64,000 nucleotides of DNA, from the NCBI RefSeq assembly GCF_024347675.1, contig NZ_AP024882.1:310001-374000 (forward strand). Direction: 5' to 3'. A model generated the notes under the pieces. The model did not search any database, was not told the DNA's origin, and saw only the letters and a program-made list of their open reading frames with translations. How positions within the stretch are numbered: the stretch's first letter is position 1; every line of letters begins with the position of its first letter. The DNA comes from Vibrio ishigakensis (GTDB lineage Bacteria > Pseudomonadota > Gammaproteobacteria > Enterobacterales > Vibrionaceae). Of the stretch, positions 43,408 to 51,087 are shown in pieces. A program made the translations under genes and the position numbers.

Positions 43408-43722
43408 TCTGCTAATTCCATCAAACCTTGTTAAGTAAAGATTAGGGGAAATATCGCACTAAAGATTGAATATTCCTGCTCTGACTTTGGCATAAAATTG
43501 CGCCTTATCATTACGCTATTCAAGTTTGAAACTTGACGAATATCAAGGTGTTGTAAATCAGCAGTACGTCATCCCCCAAAAGGGTGATGAAAAAATACCG
43601 CCTTAAATATTAGTGTGTTAATGAAAGATTGGATTGACACCGATAGTGCCCCCTAGCTCTCCCCTTCCGCTTGGGGGCACGCCCTAGAATTCCAACTAGC
43701 AACGTCAAAACTAGGAATAATA
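43408..43722 (+). other. Structured leader region before hypothetical gene
   Basis: A 315-base non-coding stretch. It contains a perfect palindrome CAAGTTTgAAACTTG (about 43519-43533), a hairpin TCATCcCCC-AAAA-GGGtGATGA (about 43567-43588) and an 8-bp stem GTGCCCCC / GGGGGCAC with a 19-base pyrimidine-rich loop (43646-43680). The last lies about 42 bases before the start codon. It could be an attenuating or ligand-sensing leader, or a small RNA with a GC-rich end, but no known riboswitch class was recognised. Confidence 0.4.
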
Positions 43723-44232
43723 ATGAAAATTAAAAGAAACGAATTGGCTCTTTATATTGTTGGGCTTGAAGATCGCATGGATGCTATCGCAGCCTGTTAC
43801 ACTGCTTCTGAGATCGCTTGTGGTACCCTTGAATTCTTGGGTATGTCCTTTCACCGTAAAGGCGTTAGAGCAGCCTTTATCAACCCTGAGCTCTCAGTAG
43901 ATGAGATGCAGTTTGCATGCAAAAACCTGAAGATTAAATTACAGCTCGCTCTGCCAGCTGGAACAGCTGTAAAGTGCTTTGTGGCTCCGGATTATGGGAA
44001 AGATATGCAGTTTCCACTGGATATTTCAGAGGATGGGAAGCCTCTGGATAGCTTGCCAACGGCAAGACAACAGCTCCAAGACGGGTACAACGACATAACC
44101 CGCTGGGATTATGGCGACTATCTCGGAGCCAAGCCCCCACGTCGACACGGTATGCTTTGTCACAACATCATTAAAGAGCACAGCATACCTGCAGAGATCA
44201 TCACAGGTGATATCCGTAGCATGGCATACTAA
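43723..44232 (+). CDS. Hypothetical protein behind structured leader
   Basis: 169 residues, cytoplasmic by appearance, with no signal or membrane segment. The N-terminus is MKIKRNELALYIVGLEDRMDAIAACYTASE, with a run of Ala/Cys residues (IAACYTASEIAC). A central FINPELSVDEMQFACKNLKI follows, then a Trp/Tyr-rich segment (TRWDYGDYLGAK). There are five cysteines. I do not recognise a family. The short A-rich ribosome site (AGGAATAATA) is close to the ATG. It has a strong terminator downstream and appears to be single. Confidence 0.65.
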   Translation: MKIKRNELALYIVGLEDRMDAIAACYTASEIACGTLEFLGMSFHRKGVRAAFINPELSVDEMQFACKNLKIKLQLALPAGTAVKCFVAPDYGKDMQFPLDISEDGKPLDSLPTARQQLQDGYNDITRWDYGDYLGAKPPRRHGMLCHNIIKEHSIPAEIITGDIRSMAY

Positions 44233-44236
44233 ACAC

Positions 44237-44265
44237 AAAACCGAGTCCAATTGGGCTCGGTTTTT
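44237..44265. terminator. Bidirectional terminator
   Basis: Twelve-bp stem AAAACCGAGTCC / GGGCTCGGTTTT (one U-G pair) with an AATT loop and a following T, between the convergent hypothetical gene and the HPF-like gene. Confidence 0.9.
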
Positions 44266-44268
44266 CTA

Positions 44269-44640
44269 TTAATAGTATCTAACTCGTTTCACCATTTTTG
44301 GGCTGGTCGGATTAAATAACATCCAAAATCGATCCAACTTCTCTCTAATGAATCCTAAGCGCAACTTGGCTTTATGCCTCATCATTTTCTCCTGAAGGCT
44401 CAAAAACGCTTCTTCAATAGCATCTTCAAGCTCCCAATCACAGCTGACTATTTTGAAGGTCTGGTCTTGCAGATACAAAGTAAGCGTCACCTGATAGGTA
44501 TCTTGTGCCGCATCCAAGACCTCGATATCGCATTTCAGTAGCAGGATGAAAACATTGAAGCGATAAAGATACATATGTTCTTCTTGAATTATTGAGCGCA
44601 GCTTCGGCGACAAGTCTACGTTATGAGTATTAATCTGCAT
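44269..44640 (-). CDS. HPF/RaiA-like ribosome-associated protein
   Basis: 123 residues. The pattern MQINTHNVDLSPKLRSIIQEEHMYLYRF, then QVTLTLYLQDQTFKIVSCDWELEDAIEEAFLSLQEKMMRHKAK, follows the alpha/beta fold of hibernation factor HPF/YfiA (beta, helix, beta-beta-beta, helix), with the final basic helix. It lacks the usual length and the conserved acidic helix-1 residues are altered. A basic tail of about 30 residues follows. It may bind ribosomes or be a diverged relative. It overlaps the tolC stop by 11 bases, so it is translated in the same unit. Confidence 0.65.
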   Translation of the reverse strand: MQINTHNVDLSPKLRSIIQEEHMYLYRFNVFILLLKCDIEVLDAAQDTYQVTLTLYLQDQTFKIVSCDWELEDAIEEAFLSLQEKMMRHKAKLRLGFIREKLDRFWMLFNPTSPKMVKRVRYY

Positions 44641-45967
44641 CTTGAACTCCAGCTGTTGTAATCAAACCCGAATCGATATCAAAGATATCTTGCTCGCTCA
44701 GTGTACCCAGCACTTGCTTGAGCTGAATCTGAGACAAGATGTATTGATAGCGCGCATCCGATAGATTCTTCTCCGCTTGGTATAGGTTTTGAGTGCTGTC
44801 TAAAACGTCAACAATGGTGCGGGTGCCAACAGCAAAGCCTTGCTCGGTTGCAGTAAGCGCTGATTTAGCCGAAACCACGGACTGCTTGTATGCATCAATG
44901 GAACCAATGGAAGAACGGATGTTGTTGTTATATGCCCTAACGTTCTTTTGAACGTCTCGAAAGGTCTCTTCCAACTCCTGACTCGCGACTATGTATTGAA
45001 ACTCAGCTTGTTTGCCTTCAGAAGTAACACGGCCACCGGAATAGACCGGAAGATCGATACTGATACCCAGATTAAATAGGTTCTCGTCATCATCCATTTT
45101 TTGACCAGTCACTGGGTCATTGGGCATGTCATAGTTCTTTTGATAGCTGTAACCTGAAGTAAGGGAGATGGTCGGCAAGTGGCCCGCGTCCGCTAAGGTG
45201 ATCTGCTCCTTGGCAATGTCCTTTTGGATGCGACCTGCCAGAAGTTGTAAGTTCTCTTTGCTTGCCTGCTGAACCAACTCAGTCGCCGATAGATAAGGCA
45301 TGGAAGTAGAGAATCTCTCTATGTCCAACACAGAAAGGTCTGATACCTGCTGACCCGTTATGGCTCGCAACTCTTCATATTGGTTCTCTAGGTTATTTAC
45401 CGCTTGGATCTCTTGAGCTAACACACTGTCATACTGAGCTTTGGCATCTTGCACATCTGTGATCGGCGCCGTACCAACCTCGAACATCTGCTCGGTTTGA
45501 TGCAGTTGCTTCGCGACCGCCGCCTTCTCAGCGCGCACAAACTCAAGGTCATCACTGGCACGCAGAACGTTAAAGTAGGCTTCAGTTACCTGATAAATCA
45601 CCGCCTGTTGCGTTGCAGCATAACTCGCATCAACCTGACGAGCATTTTTCTCAGAAATACTCAGTGCTACCCAGCTGCTTCGATCATAGATAGATTGATA
45701 CAGACCGAGGCTGACATCCGTATTGCTACCGTCAGCTTCATGGCGGTCAGTGTCTTGATAGTTGTAGCCTGCAGTTAGGTCAATTTGAGGTAGCAAGTCG
45801 CTACGAGTCGAATTAATTGCCTCAAACGCACTATCACGCTGTGCGGCTGCTTGAAGTAATTGCGGATCGTTTTGCTTTGCTAGGTTATATACCTCACTCA
45901 ATGAGTCTGCATATACATTTCCACTAATTAACAAAGCAAGTGGCATAAATTTAAGTGTGTTTTTCAT
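44630..45967 (-). CDS. tolC: Outer membrane efflux protein TolC
   Basis: 445 residues. The signal peptide MKNTLKFMPLALLISGNVYA precedes two repeats of the TolC barrel-tunnel fold, SLSEVYNLAKQNDPQLLQAAAQRDSAFEAI and the second half beginning at TISLTSGYSY. Conserved landmarks include EAYFNVLRA, FEVGTAPITDVQDAKAQYD, IDLPVYSGG, and FAVGTRTIVDVLDSTQNLYQAE, the last almost identical to E. coli TolC. Trimers form the exit duct for RND, MFS and ABC systems. It may serve the RND pair at 51088-55245. The organism may have another copy elsewhere. Its stop overlaps the HPF-like gene. Confidence 0.93.
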   Translation of the reverse strand: MKNTLKFMPLALLISGNVYADSLSEVYNLAKQNDPQLLQAAAQRDSAFEAINSTRSDLLPQIDLTAGYNYQDTDRHEADGSNTDVSLGLYQSIYDRSSWVALSISEKNARQVDASYAATQQAVIYQVTEAYFNVLRASDDLEFVRAEKAAVAKQLHQTEQMFEVGTAPITDVQDAKAQYDSVLAQEIQAVNNLENQYEELRAITGQQVSDLSVLDIERFSTSMPYLSATELVQQASKENLQLLAGRIQKDIAKEQITLADAGHLPTISLTSGYSYQKNYDMPNDPVTGQKMDDDENLFNLGISIDLPVYSGGRVTSEGKQAEFQYIVASQELEETFRDVQKNVRAYNNNIRSSIGSIDAYKQSVVSAKSALTATEQGFAVGTRTIVDVLDSTQNLYQAEKNLSDARYQYILSQIQLKQVLGTLSEQDIFDIDSGLITTAGVQDAD

Positions 45968-45994
45968 TTCAATACCAATAAATATTAATGTTGT

Positions 45995-46486
45995 TTAAGC
46001 CAGGTTTGTTAACGGGACATGCCCTAATAAATTTCTTAATTTCTCGAGAGTACGAACCTCAATCTCATGAATAAATTCAGCATCTAGATTGTGTTTTTTT
46101 GACAGGGATTGAATGCTCTCTTTTTCATGGGTCAACCAGCGATGAAAGATGACATCCAGGCTCACGCTATCTAGTTTTTGCAGCGCCAATTTCAGCTCGT
46201 CTGAAAGGTAGTCCTTCCAGTTTTTGTCTTCGTGAAGTTCAGTAAATTCGTCTTGGAGAGAGTCCAACGCAACATCTTCTATGTAGCTATGTGAATCAAA
46301 TTCATCGTCATAGCGATTCGACAATACAGACTCATCATTGAGCTCTGCACTTGAATCAATGAAGGCCTGATTACTAAGGTAATAGTCCTGCTCATTGTTG
46401 AAGGTGTTACTCTGATCTACAGCGCCAACGTAATATGAAAGGCTTTCGAAGGTCGCTGATTTATATAGGCACGTTGAAGCTGACAT
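45995..46486 (-). CDS. Sigma-70 region 4-like protein with acidic N-terminal half
   Basis: 163 residues. The C-terminal 60 residues (LKLALQKLDSVSLDVIFHRWLTHEKESIQSLSKKHNLDAEFIHEIEVRTLEKLRNLLG) align by eye with region 4.2 of RpoH/RpoD-type sigma factors, including the HRWL and EIEVRTLEKLR segments. No region 2 is present. The N-terminal 100 residues are strongly acidic (Asp/Glu/Ser) and not recognised. It could be an activator that touches -35 elements or core polymerase, or an anti-sigma-like protein. AACGGGAGAAGAG precedes the ATG. It begins a cluster, with tolC 27 bases after its stop. Confidence 0.65.
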   Translation of the reverse strand: MSASTCLYKSATFESLSYYVGAVDQSNTFNNEQDYYLSNQAFIDSSAELNDESVLSNRYDDEFDSHSYIEDVALDSLQDEFTELHEDKNWKDYLSDELKLALQKLDSVSLDVIFHRWLTHEKESIQSLSKKHNLDAEFIHEIEVRTLEKLRNLLGHVPLTNLA

Positions 46487-46776
46487 CTCTTCTCCCGTTT
46501 GCTCGGTTGCTTAAAAGTGGGGAGAAGTTTATGGGAGGGCGGAAGGTTTGTTATCAGCTGAGCCTAAAGCTACGCTACTCTTTATCTAACTCAATATATT
46601 CAATGAGTTACACTGCAATTTTATATTTATTTTATCTACGTTTTATCTGAAAGATAGCCTGTTTGATAAGCAATTTATTCATTGAAAAACTATTATCTAA
46701 GCTTTAGTGACACCTTATTACCTAGCTTCTGAATTCCCTTACTCTACCGTTAGTTACTCACACAACAGGTAAAGAA

Positions 46777-47181
46777 ATGAAAAAGCTAACACTGACACTG
46801 CTCATGGGCGTAATCCTCGCACCGAGCGCACTTGCGCAAAACCTTATCATCGATACCAAGGGCCTCGACCAAGAGAAATACAGCGCCGATATGTATCAAT
46901 GCGAACAGCTGAGCGACCAGGTTCAGATGCAACAAACACAGGGCACTGGCAGAACGACGGTAAGGCACATGGGAAGAGCTGCAGCGCTCGGTGCAGGCGC
47001 GGGTGCTATTACCGGTGGTTCTGGTACAAAAGGGGCTGAAATCGGCGCAGGGATCGGTCTGGTAACCGGGGTATTAGGAAGCTCTGCAGAGAAGCAAGCC
47101 GCAGTGCAAAATTACGATAATCAGAAAGACCAAGTAATGAGAAACTGCATGAAAGAGCGTGGTTATACCATTCTCAACTAA
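46777..47181 (+). CDS. Glycine-zipper (YMGG-like) exported protein
   Basis: 134 residues. The signal peptide MKKLTLTLLMGVILAPSALA is cut before QNLIID. The mature protein has one hydrophobic Gly/Ala stretch, AALGAGAGAITGGSGTKGAEIGAGIGLVTGVLG, a glycine zipper that could insert in or associate with a membrane. A Gln-rich helix precedes it and one cysteine lies near each end (YQCEQ and RNCMKERG). It resembles small YMGG-like vibrio proteins of unknown function. It is monocistronic and divergent from the sigma region 4-like gene. Confidence 0.75.
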   Translation: MKKLTLTLLMGVILAPSALAQNLIIDTKGLDQEKYSADMYQCEQLSDQVQMQQTQGTGRTTVRHMGRAAALGAGAGAITGGSGTKGAEIGAGIGLVTGVLGSSAEKQAAVQNYDNQKDQVMRNCMKERGYTILN

Positions 47182-47210
47182 TATTGGACACTCAATACAA
47201 CTAATAAAAA

Positions 47211-47242
47211 AAGGGCGGAAAAGATTAATCTTTTCCGCCCTT
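47211..47242. terminator. Bidirectional terminator
   Basis: A perfect 16-bp palindrome AAGGGCGGAAAAGATT / AATCTTTTCCGCCCTT flanked by A- and T-runs. It lies between the convergent glycine-zipper gene and the CadC-like regulator gene. Confidence 0.93.
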
Positions 47243-47258
47243 ATTTTATTTAAAACAA

Positions 47259-48821
47259 TCAGAGACTACTGTCTTTGACCTTGCTCTTAATATCAGATAA
47301 GTCACTGTTAAAAAATAAGACTTCAGAGAGGTTTAACACTAAGGTTGATGACGCCTCAATAACCGCATTGTAGTAAAACTCTTCGGCTGAATCTCGGTTG
47401 CCACTCAGTTCAGCGGCTTTACCATTGAGAACATAGAAGAGCACTGTTTTTCTCTGGTGAGGAATTGTCTGCAAAATATTTTTGGCAAGTAAGGCATCAT
47501 CTTTAGAAAGGGCCATCATCGCCATTGCTTCCATTACCTTTGGTGTGACCTTATTTTGGCTCTCCAGAACAGCAAATTTCTCTGCAGCTTCAGCATTAAG
47601 TTTGTTAATGGCTTCAGTGTTGTCGCCTTTGGGATGCAAATAGAGATAGGAAAGATTGTAAATGTAATTGGTTGCAATCACGTATGGATTGTCTGGCGAA
47701 TGCATCTCCGCCTCTTGGATTAGCTCTAGGGCTCTGCCTTGCGTATGAGCGTGATAAGTAGACGCGTACGCCGTAACTATCGCTTCAATAGCTCCCTCTT
47801 CACTTGGTAATTCATCCACATGACTAGCTAGAATCTCTTTATCGATCTCAATATGAAGAGAGTCCAGCAGGTCATCGAGTGAACGCTTTAAAGACGATTT
47901 AATTGAGGGGCTGGTTATGTCATATTTTCTATCTAGATGCTTATGCCCAGAGATACGGTTCACGTATTCAATCTCAAGATAAGTCCTGTTTTGGCTAGTA
48001 CTACTGGCAAATCTAATTTCATGAGCCGCGAATTTCGCTGCTGGACCATTGTATATAATGCGAACATCTTGATAGACCTTTAGTAGGTCTAAAAGTGTTT
48101 TTACAACACCTGTTTTAAAATCATCGTAAAGTACTTCTTGCTCAACGATAACATGCACATATCTTGGCTCTAGAGATAGATAACTGGTGGTAACTTCCGG
48201 CTCTTCGCTAGCACTGGCTTGCGGTGGTGCTTCATTGACCGCAGTATTTGAGCCTTGCAGATAAAAGCCAATCACAGCTATTAAGGCGAATACAGCAGCA
48301 AAACCGAACCATAACTTAGAGTTAGATTTCTTTTCTGGTGCCACTGGAGTTGGCGTCACAGGTGCAGGTGTGGCTTTGTCTTTTACTTCAGGTTCAACCT
48401 GAGCTTCTTGAACCGCTTCCGGCTCGGTCTCAACGCTATGAGGCTGTTCCTCTTCTTCGATGACACTCTCAACAGGGCCTTTAGCCGGTTCGATAATTCG
48501 TTCAACGGTGGCATCCAGCTTATAGCCACGCTTGGGCACAGTGACTATGTAACCATATGGATGGTTGCCATGTTGTTTTAGGATTTTGCGCAGTTCAAAG
48601 ATGGCTTGGGTGATCACCTGATCAGAGAGGATAGAGCCATTCCAGACTTCGTTGATAAGCTCGTCTCTAGAAAAGACGATGTCTGGGTTTTCACACAAGA
48701 AGTGAAATAGCTTAGAAAGCCTGTTATCGATGACAATGGTCTCCCCATGAAGAATAAACTTATCTTCATAAGGAACGAACAGCCACTCGTCGATTCGAAA
48801 TTGTACCTTTTGATTCTTCAT
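47259..48821 (-). CDS. CadC/ToxR-like membrane-bound transcriptional regulator
   Basis: 520 residues. The N-terminal OmpR-type winged helix (about residues 10-108) has NRLSKLFHFLCENPDIVFSRDELINEVW and the wing HPYGYIVTVPKRGYKL. A Pro/Glu-rich linker follows (about 112-168). One transmembrane helix, LWFGFAAVFALIAVIGFYL, is at about 171-189. The C-terminal periplasmic domain (about 190-520) ends in helical repeat-like sequence (PYVIATNYIYNLSYLYL). The layout is that of CadC/ToxR one-component sensors. The neighbouring aspartate decarboxylase and His-rich gene make acid response the natural guess, but the target genes are not shown. Confidence 0.88.
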   Translation of the reverse strand: MKNQKVQFRIDEWLFVPYEDKFILHGETIVIDNRLSKLFHFLCENPDIVFSRDELINEVWNGSILSDQVITQAIFELRKILKQHGNHPYGYIVTVPKRGYKLDATVERIIEPAKGPVESVIEEEEQPHSVETEPEAVQEAQVEPEVKDKATPAPVTPTPVAPEKKSNSKLWFGFAAVFALIAVIGFYLQGSNTAVNEAPPQASASEEPEVTTSYLSLEPRYVHVIVEQEVLYDDFKTGVVKTLLDLLKVYQDVRIIYNGPAAKFAAHEIRFASSTSQNRTYLEIEYVNRISGHKHLDRKYDITSPSIKSSLKRSLDDLLDSLHIEIDKEILASHVDELPSEEGAIEAIVTAYASTYHAHTQGRALELIQEAEMHSPDNPYVIATNYIYNLSYLYLHPKGDNTEAINKLNAEAAEKFAVLESQNKVTPKVMEAMAMMALSKDDALLAKNILQTIPHQRKTVLFYVLNGKAAELSGNRDSAEEFYYNAVIEASSTLVLNLSEVLFFNSDLSDIKSKVKDSSL

Positions 48822-48881
48822 ATACAGCTTATAACCTATTGTATCTAATAAAGAAGTATTGGATAGGATTCAGGTAAATAC

Positions 48882-48916
48882 AAAAAAAACCTCAACCGAT
48901 TTCTCAGCTGAGGTTT
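48882..48916 (-). terminator. Rho-independent terminator of the asdA unit
   Basis: Minus-strand AAACCTCA / TGAGGTTT with a 14-base loop followed by an eight-U run, 16 bases beyond the asdA stop. Confidence 0.85.
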
Positions 48917-48931
48917 TATCAATGAAATTGC

Positions 48932-50530
48932 TTATTTAGCGTTCAAAAATAGCTGATAGTAGCCTGCTAGAGTTGTATTTATTGCAGAGGAAATCTCAGC
49001 ATAAGCCGACTCAGGAAGGTTAGCTAAGGATACGCGTAGTGACCACTCTGGCGCATCAAAACCACCGCCTGGCATCACCACGATGCCGCTCTCTTCAGCA
49101 AGACGCACCAAGAAATCCAGTGGCTCATACTCAGCCTTCATCCAGTTAAAGAACTCCTCGCCATGTGCAGAAGCCGCTAGATTCTGGATGTTGATCTCTA
49201 CGTAATAGAAAGCGCCGCTATCATCGCCCTCTTTAATCGTTGGCTCAGTCAATGCGTTTTCCATTAATGTGCGATAGCGAGAACGAACGATACGCTTGGC
49301 GTTCTCTTGATAATCTTTACCGCCCTCTAGCAGTGCTAGTAGAGAGAACAGCGTCATCTGGATCTGCTGCGGTGTAGAGAGGCCCGCAGTGTGGTTTAGG
49401 GCAACCGCGCGACTGTCTGCCACGATACGGTCGATAAACTTGATGTTTGCTGGGTCTAAGCTGATACCGCTGTAGCGCTTACTCAGTCTCTCACGTGTAT
49501 CCTCAGGAAGGTCAGCAATCATGCGATCGAAGTTGTTGTCTTCATTTATCGCAATTACGCCTAGTCGCCAGCCCGTTGCACCAAAGTATTTAGAGTACGA
49601 GTAAACCAAGATAGTGTTCTTAGGTGCTAGCATCGCCAGAGAGGTGAACTTGTCAGTAAATGTACCGTAAACATCGTCCGTCAGCAGGATAAGGTCTGGG
49701 CGTTCATTGGCGATATCCGCAATCTTCTGCAGTGTTTTATCGTTCAGCTTTACCGATGATGGGTTGCTTGGATTTACCAAGAAGAATGCCTTGATCTTAG
49801 GGTCTTTGAGCTTCTCTAACTCACTGTCAGGGATCTGCCAATAGCTTTCCTCTGTAGACATAATCTCAACCTTGTTCAGGTTATAATCTTCTAGCTCAGG
49901 CATCTCAAGGTATGGGGTAAATACAGGCGCGCCGATAGCGATTTCATCGCCGCTGTTAAGCAGACGGTTGGTCTTTAGGGTATTGAAGATATACACCATA
50001 GCAGCCGTGCCACCCTCAACTGCAAACAGGTTGAAGTGAGAATCCGGTAGATGAGATTTATGACCCATCTCTTGTTCGATGTATTTGCGGGAGATGATTT
50101 CGCTATATTTCAGCATGCGGTCAGGCACTGGGTAGTTGTCACCCAAAATACCCTCTACCCATTCATAGATAAGCTCATCAGCATCTAAAAACAGCTCTGT
50201 GGTGAGGTAGTTAAAAGCATTGAGTAGAAAACGGATGCCTTCTACCTGCTCGTTGTCTTCACAGAAAGAGAGGAAACGTGCAGAAATGCAATCTTGCTCG
50301 CTCACACCACCAAAACCTGGGTATGGAGAAAAGGTAGACTTTGACTCCTGCAATGCGAATAGACCCAGTTGGAAAAAGGCTTCACGAGGTTCAGTAGCTA
50401 CCCAGTTAGGATTGCCACGACCAGCATTAATCATGGCGTGATCCTTGTTGCTCTGCGCAAGCTTCATCAGGGTGTCTTTCACTTCAAAAGGACTCAGGGT
50501 CTCGAGTTTCTTTTCGTCATTACGATTCAT
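48932..50530 (-). CDS. asdA: Aspartate 4-decarboxylase (aspartate aminotransferase/beta-decarboxylase)
   Basis: 532 residues, matching the ~530-residue bifunctional AsdA/AspD. The N-terminal extension and AFNYLTTELFLDADELIYEWVEGILGDNYP insertion are characteristic, and the PLP lysine lies in SYSKYFGATGWRLG (about residue 315). VNPSNPSSVKL and DDVYGTF follow the aminotransferase fold. The enzyme converts L-aspartate to L-alanine and CO2, consuming a proton, which favours pH homeostasis. No aspartate:alanine antiporter (AspT) is adjacent. It lies 51 bases after the His-rich gene, same strand, and is followed by a terminator. The CadC-like regulator follows. Confidence 0.92.
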   Translation of the reverse strand: MNRNDEKKLETLSPFEVKDTLMKLAQSNKDHAMINAGRGNPNWVATEPREAFFQLGLFALQESKSTFSPYPGFGGVSEQDCISARFLSFCEDNEQVEGIRFLLNAFNYLTTELFLDADELIYEWVEGILGDNYPVPDRMLKYSEIISRKYIEQEMGHKSHLPDSHFNLFAVEGGTAAMVYIFNTLKTNRLLNSGDEIAIGAPVFTPYLEMPELEDYNLNKVEIMSTEESYWQIPDSELEKLKDPKIKAFFLVNPSNPSSVKLNDKTLQKIADIANERPDLILLTDDVYGTFTDKFTSLAMLAPKNTILVYSYSKYFGATGWRLGVIAINEDNNFDRMIADLPEDTRERLSKRYSGISLDPANIKFIDRIVADSRAVALNHTAGLSTPQQIQMTLFSLLALLEGGKDYQENAKRIVRSRYRTLMENALTEPTIKEGDDSGAFYYVEINIQNLAASAHGEEFFNWMKAEYEPLDFLVRLAEESGIVVMPGGGFDAPEWSLRVSLANLPESAYAEISSAINTTLAGYYQLFLNAK

Positions 50531-50581
50531 TATGTATTCCGGTTAATTGTATTGATTGGACAGTTCAGAAGTGTTCAGCAA

Positions 50582-50854
50582 TTACTTGCTGCTCGTTTTA
50601 TGGTGCAAACGAGAAGACTTTTTATGGCTGTGCTTTTTATCGTGATGATGCTTGTCATGGTGACCATCAGCATGGTGATTAATCAGGTGCTTATGACCTT
50701 CGTTCTTGCCACCGTGCTTTTGGTGTGGATGGGACTGCTGCTTATCTTCAAACTCCAAATGGTCTTTATTGTGTTTGTGTTCTACTTCAGTTCCGTAAAC
50801 ACGCTGCATCTTTTCTGCAGTCGCGTGCTTTGTTTTTTGCATATTGTTTGACAT
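50582..50854 (-). CDS. Histidine-rich small protein
   Basis: 90 residues with 20 histidines, mainly in the second half (GHKHLINHHADGHHDKHHHD), plus many Lys and Asp. The start at 50854 follows GAGGAGCAATATCC, an excellent ribosome site, and drops 19 residues of a longer frame. There is no signal peptide or membrane segment. Such proteins bind Ni, Zn or Cu or buffer pH; the sequence does not reveal which. It is directly upstream of asdA with no terminator between, so the two are likely co-transcribed. The antisense 160-codon hydrophobic frame is a codon artefact. Confidence 0.7.
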   Translation of the reverse strand: MSNNMQKTKHATAEKMQRVYGTEVEHKHNKDHLEFEDKQQSHPHQKHGGKNEGHKHLINHHADGHHDKHHHDKKHSHKKSSRLHHKTSSK

Positions 50855-51087
50855 GGATATTGCTCCTCTTGAGTACCCGGATACTTTAAGAGTTCGCAAA
50901 ATCAGATACATGAATTCCCCATCATAGTTTTATCTTTTATATCTTTATTAACACCTATAAATTACTGATTTTTATGGATTATATTTTCTTTATCGAATAT
51001 TAGGGATTGATTAGCCAAGGGTTATAACTAAATGTTTGTCTGGCGTTAAATTAGCCGCACTTTTAACGCACACAGTAAGCAAAGGTT

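Noticed and set aside
50369..50851. 160-codon hydrophobic open frame on the plus strand
   Set aside because: It lies exactly opposite the asdA start and the histidine-rich gene. Reverse complements of His codons give Met and Val, so the membrane-like appearance is an artefact.
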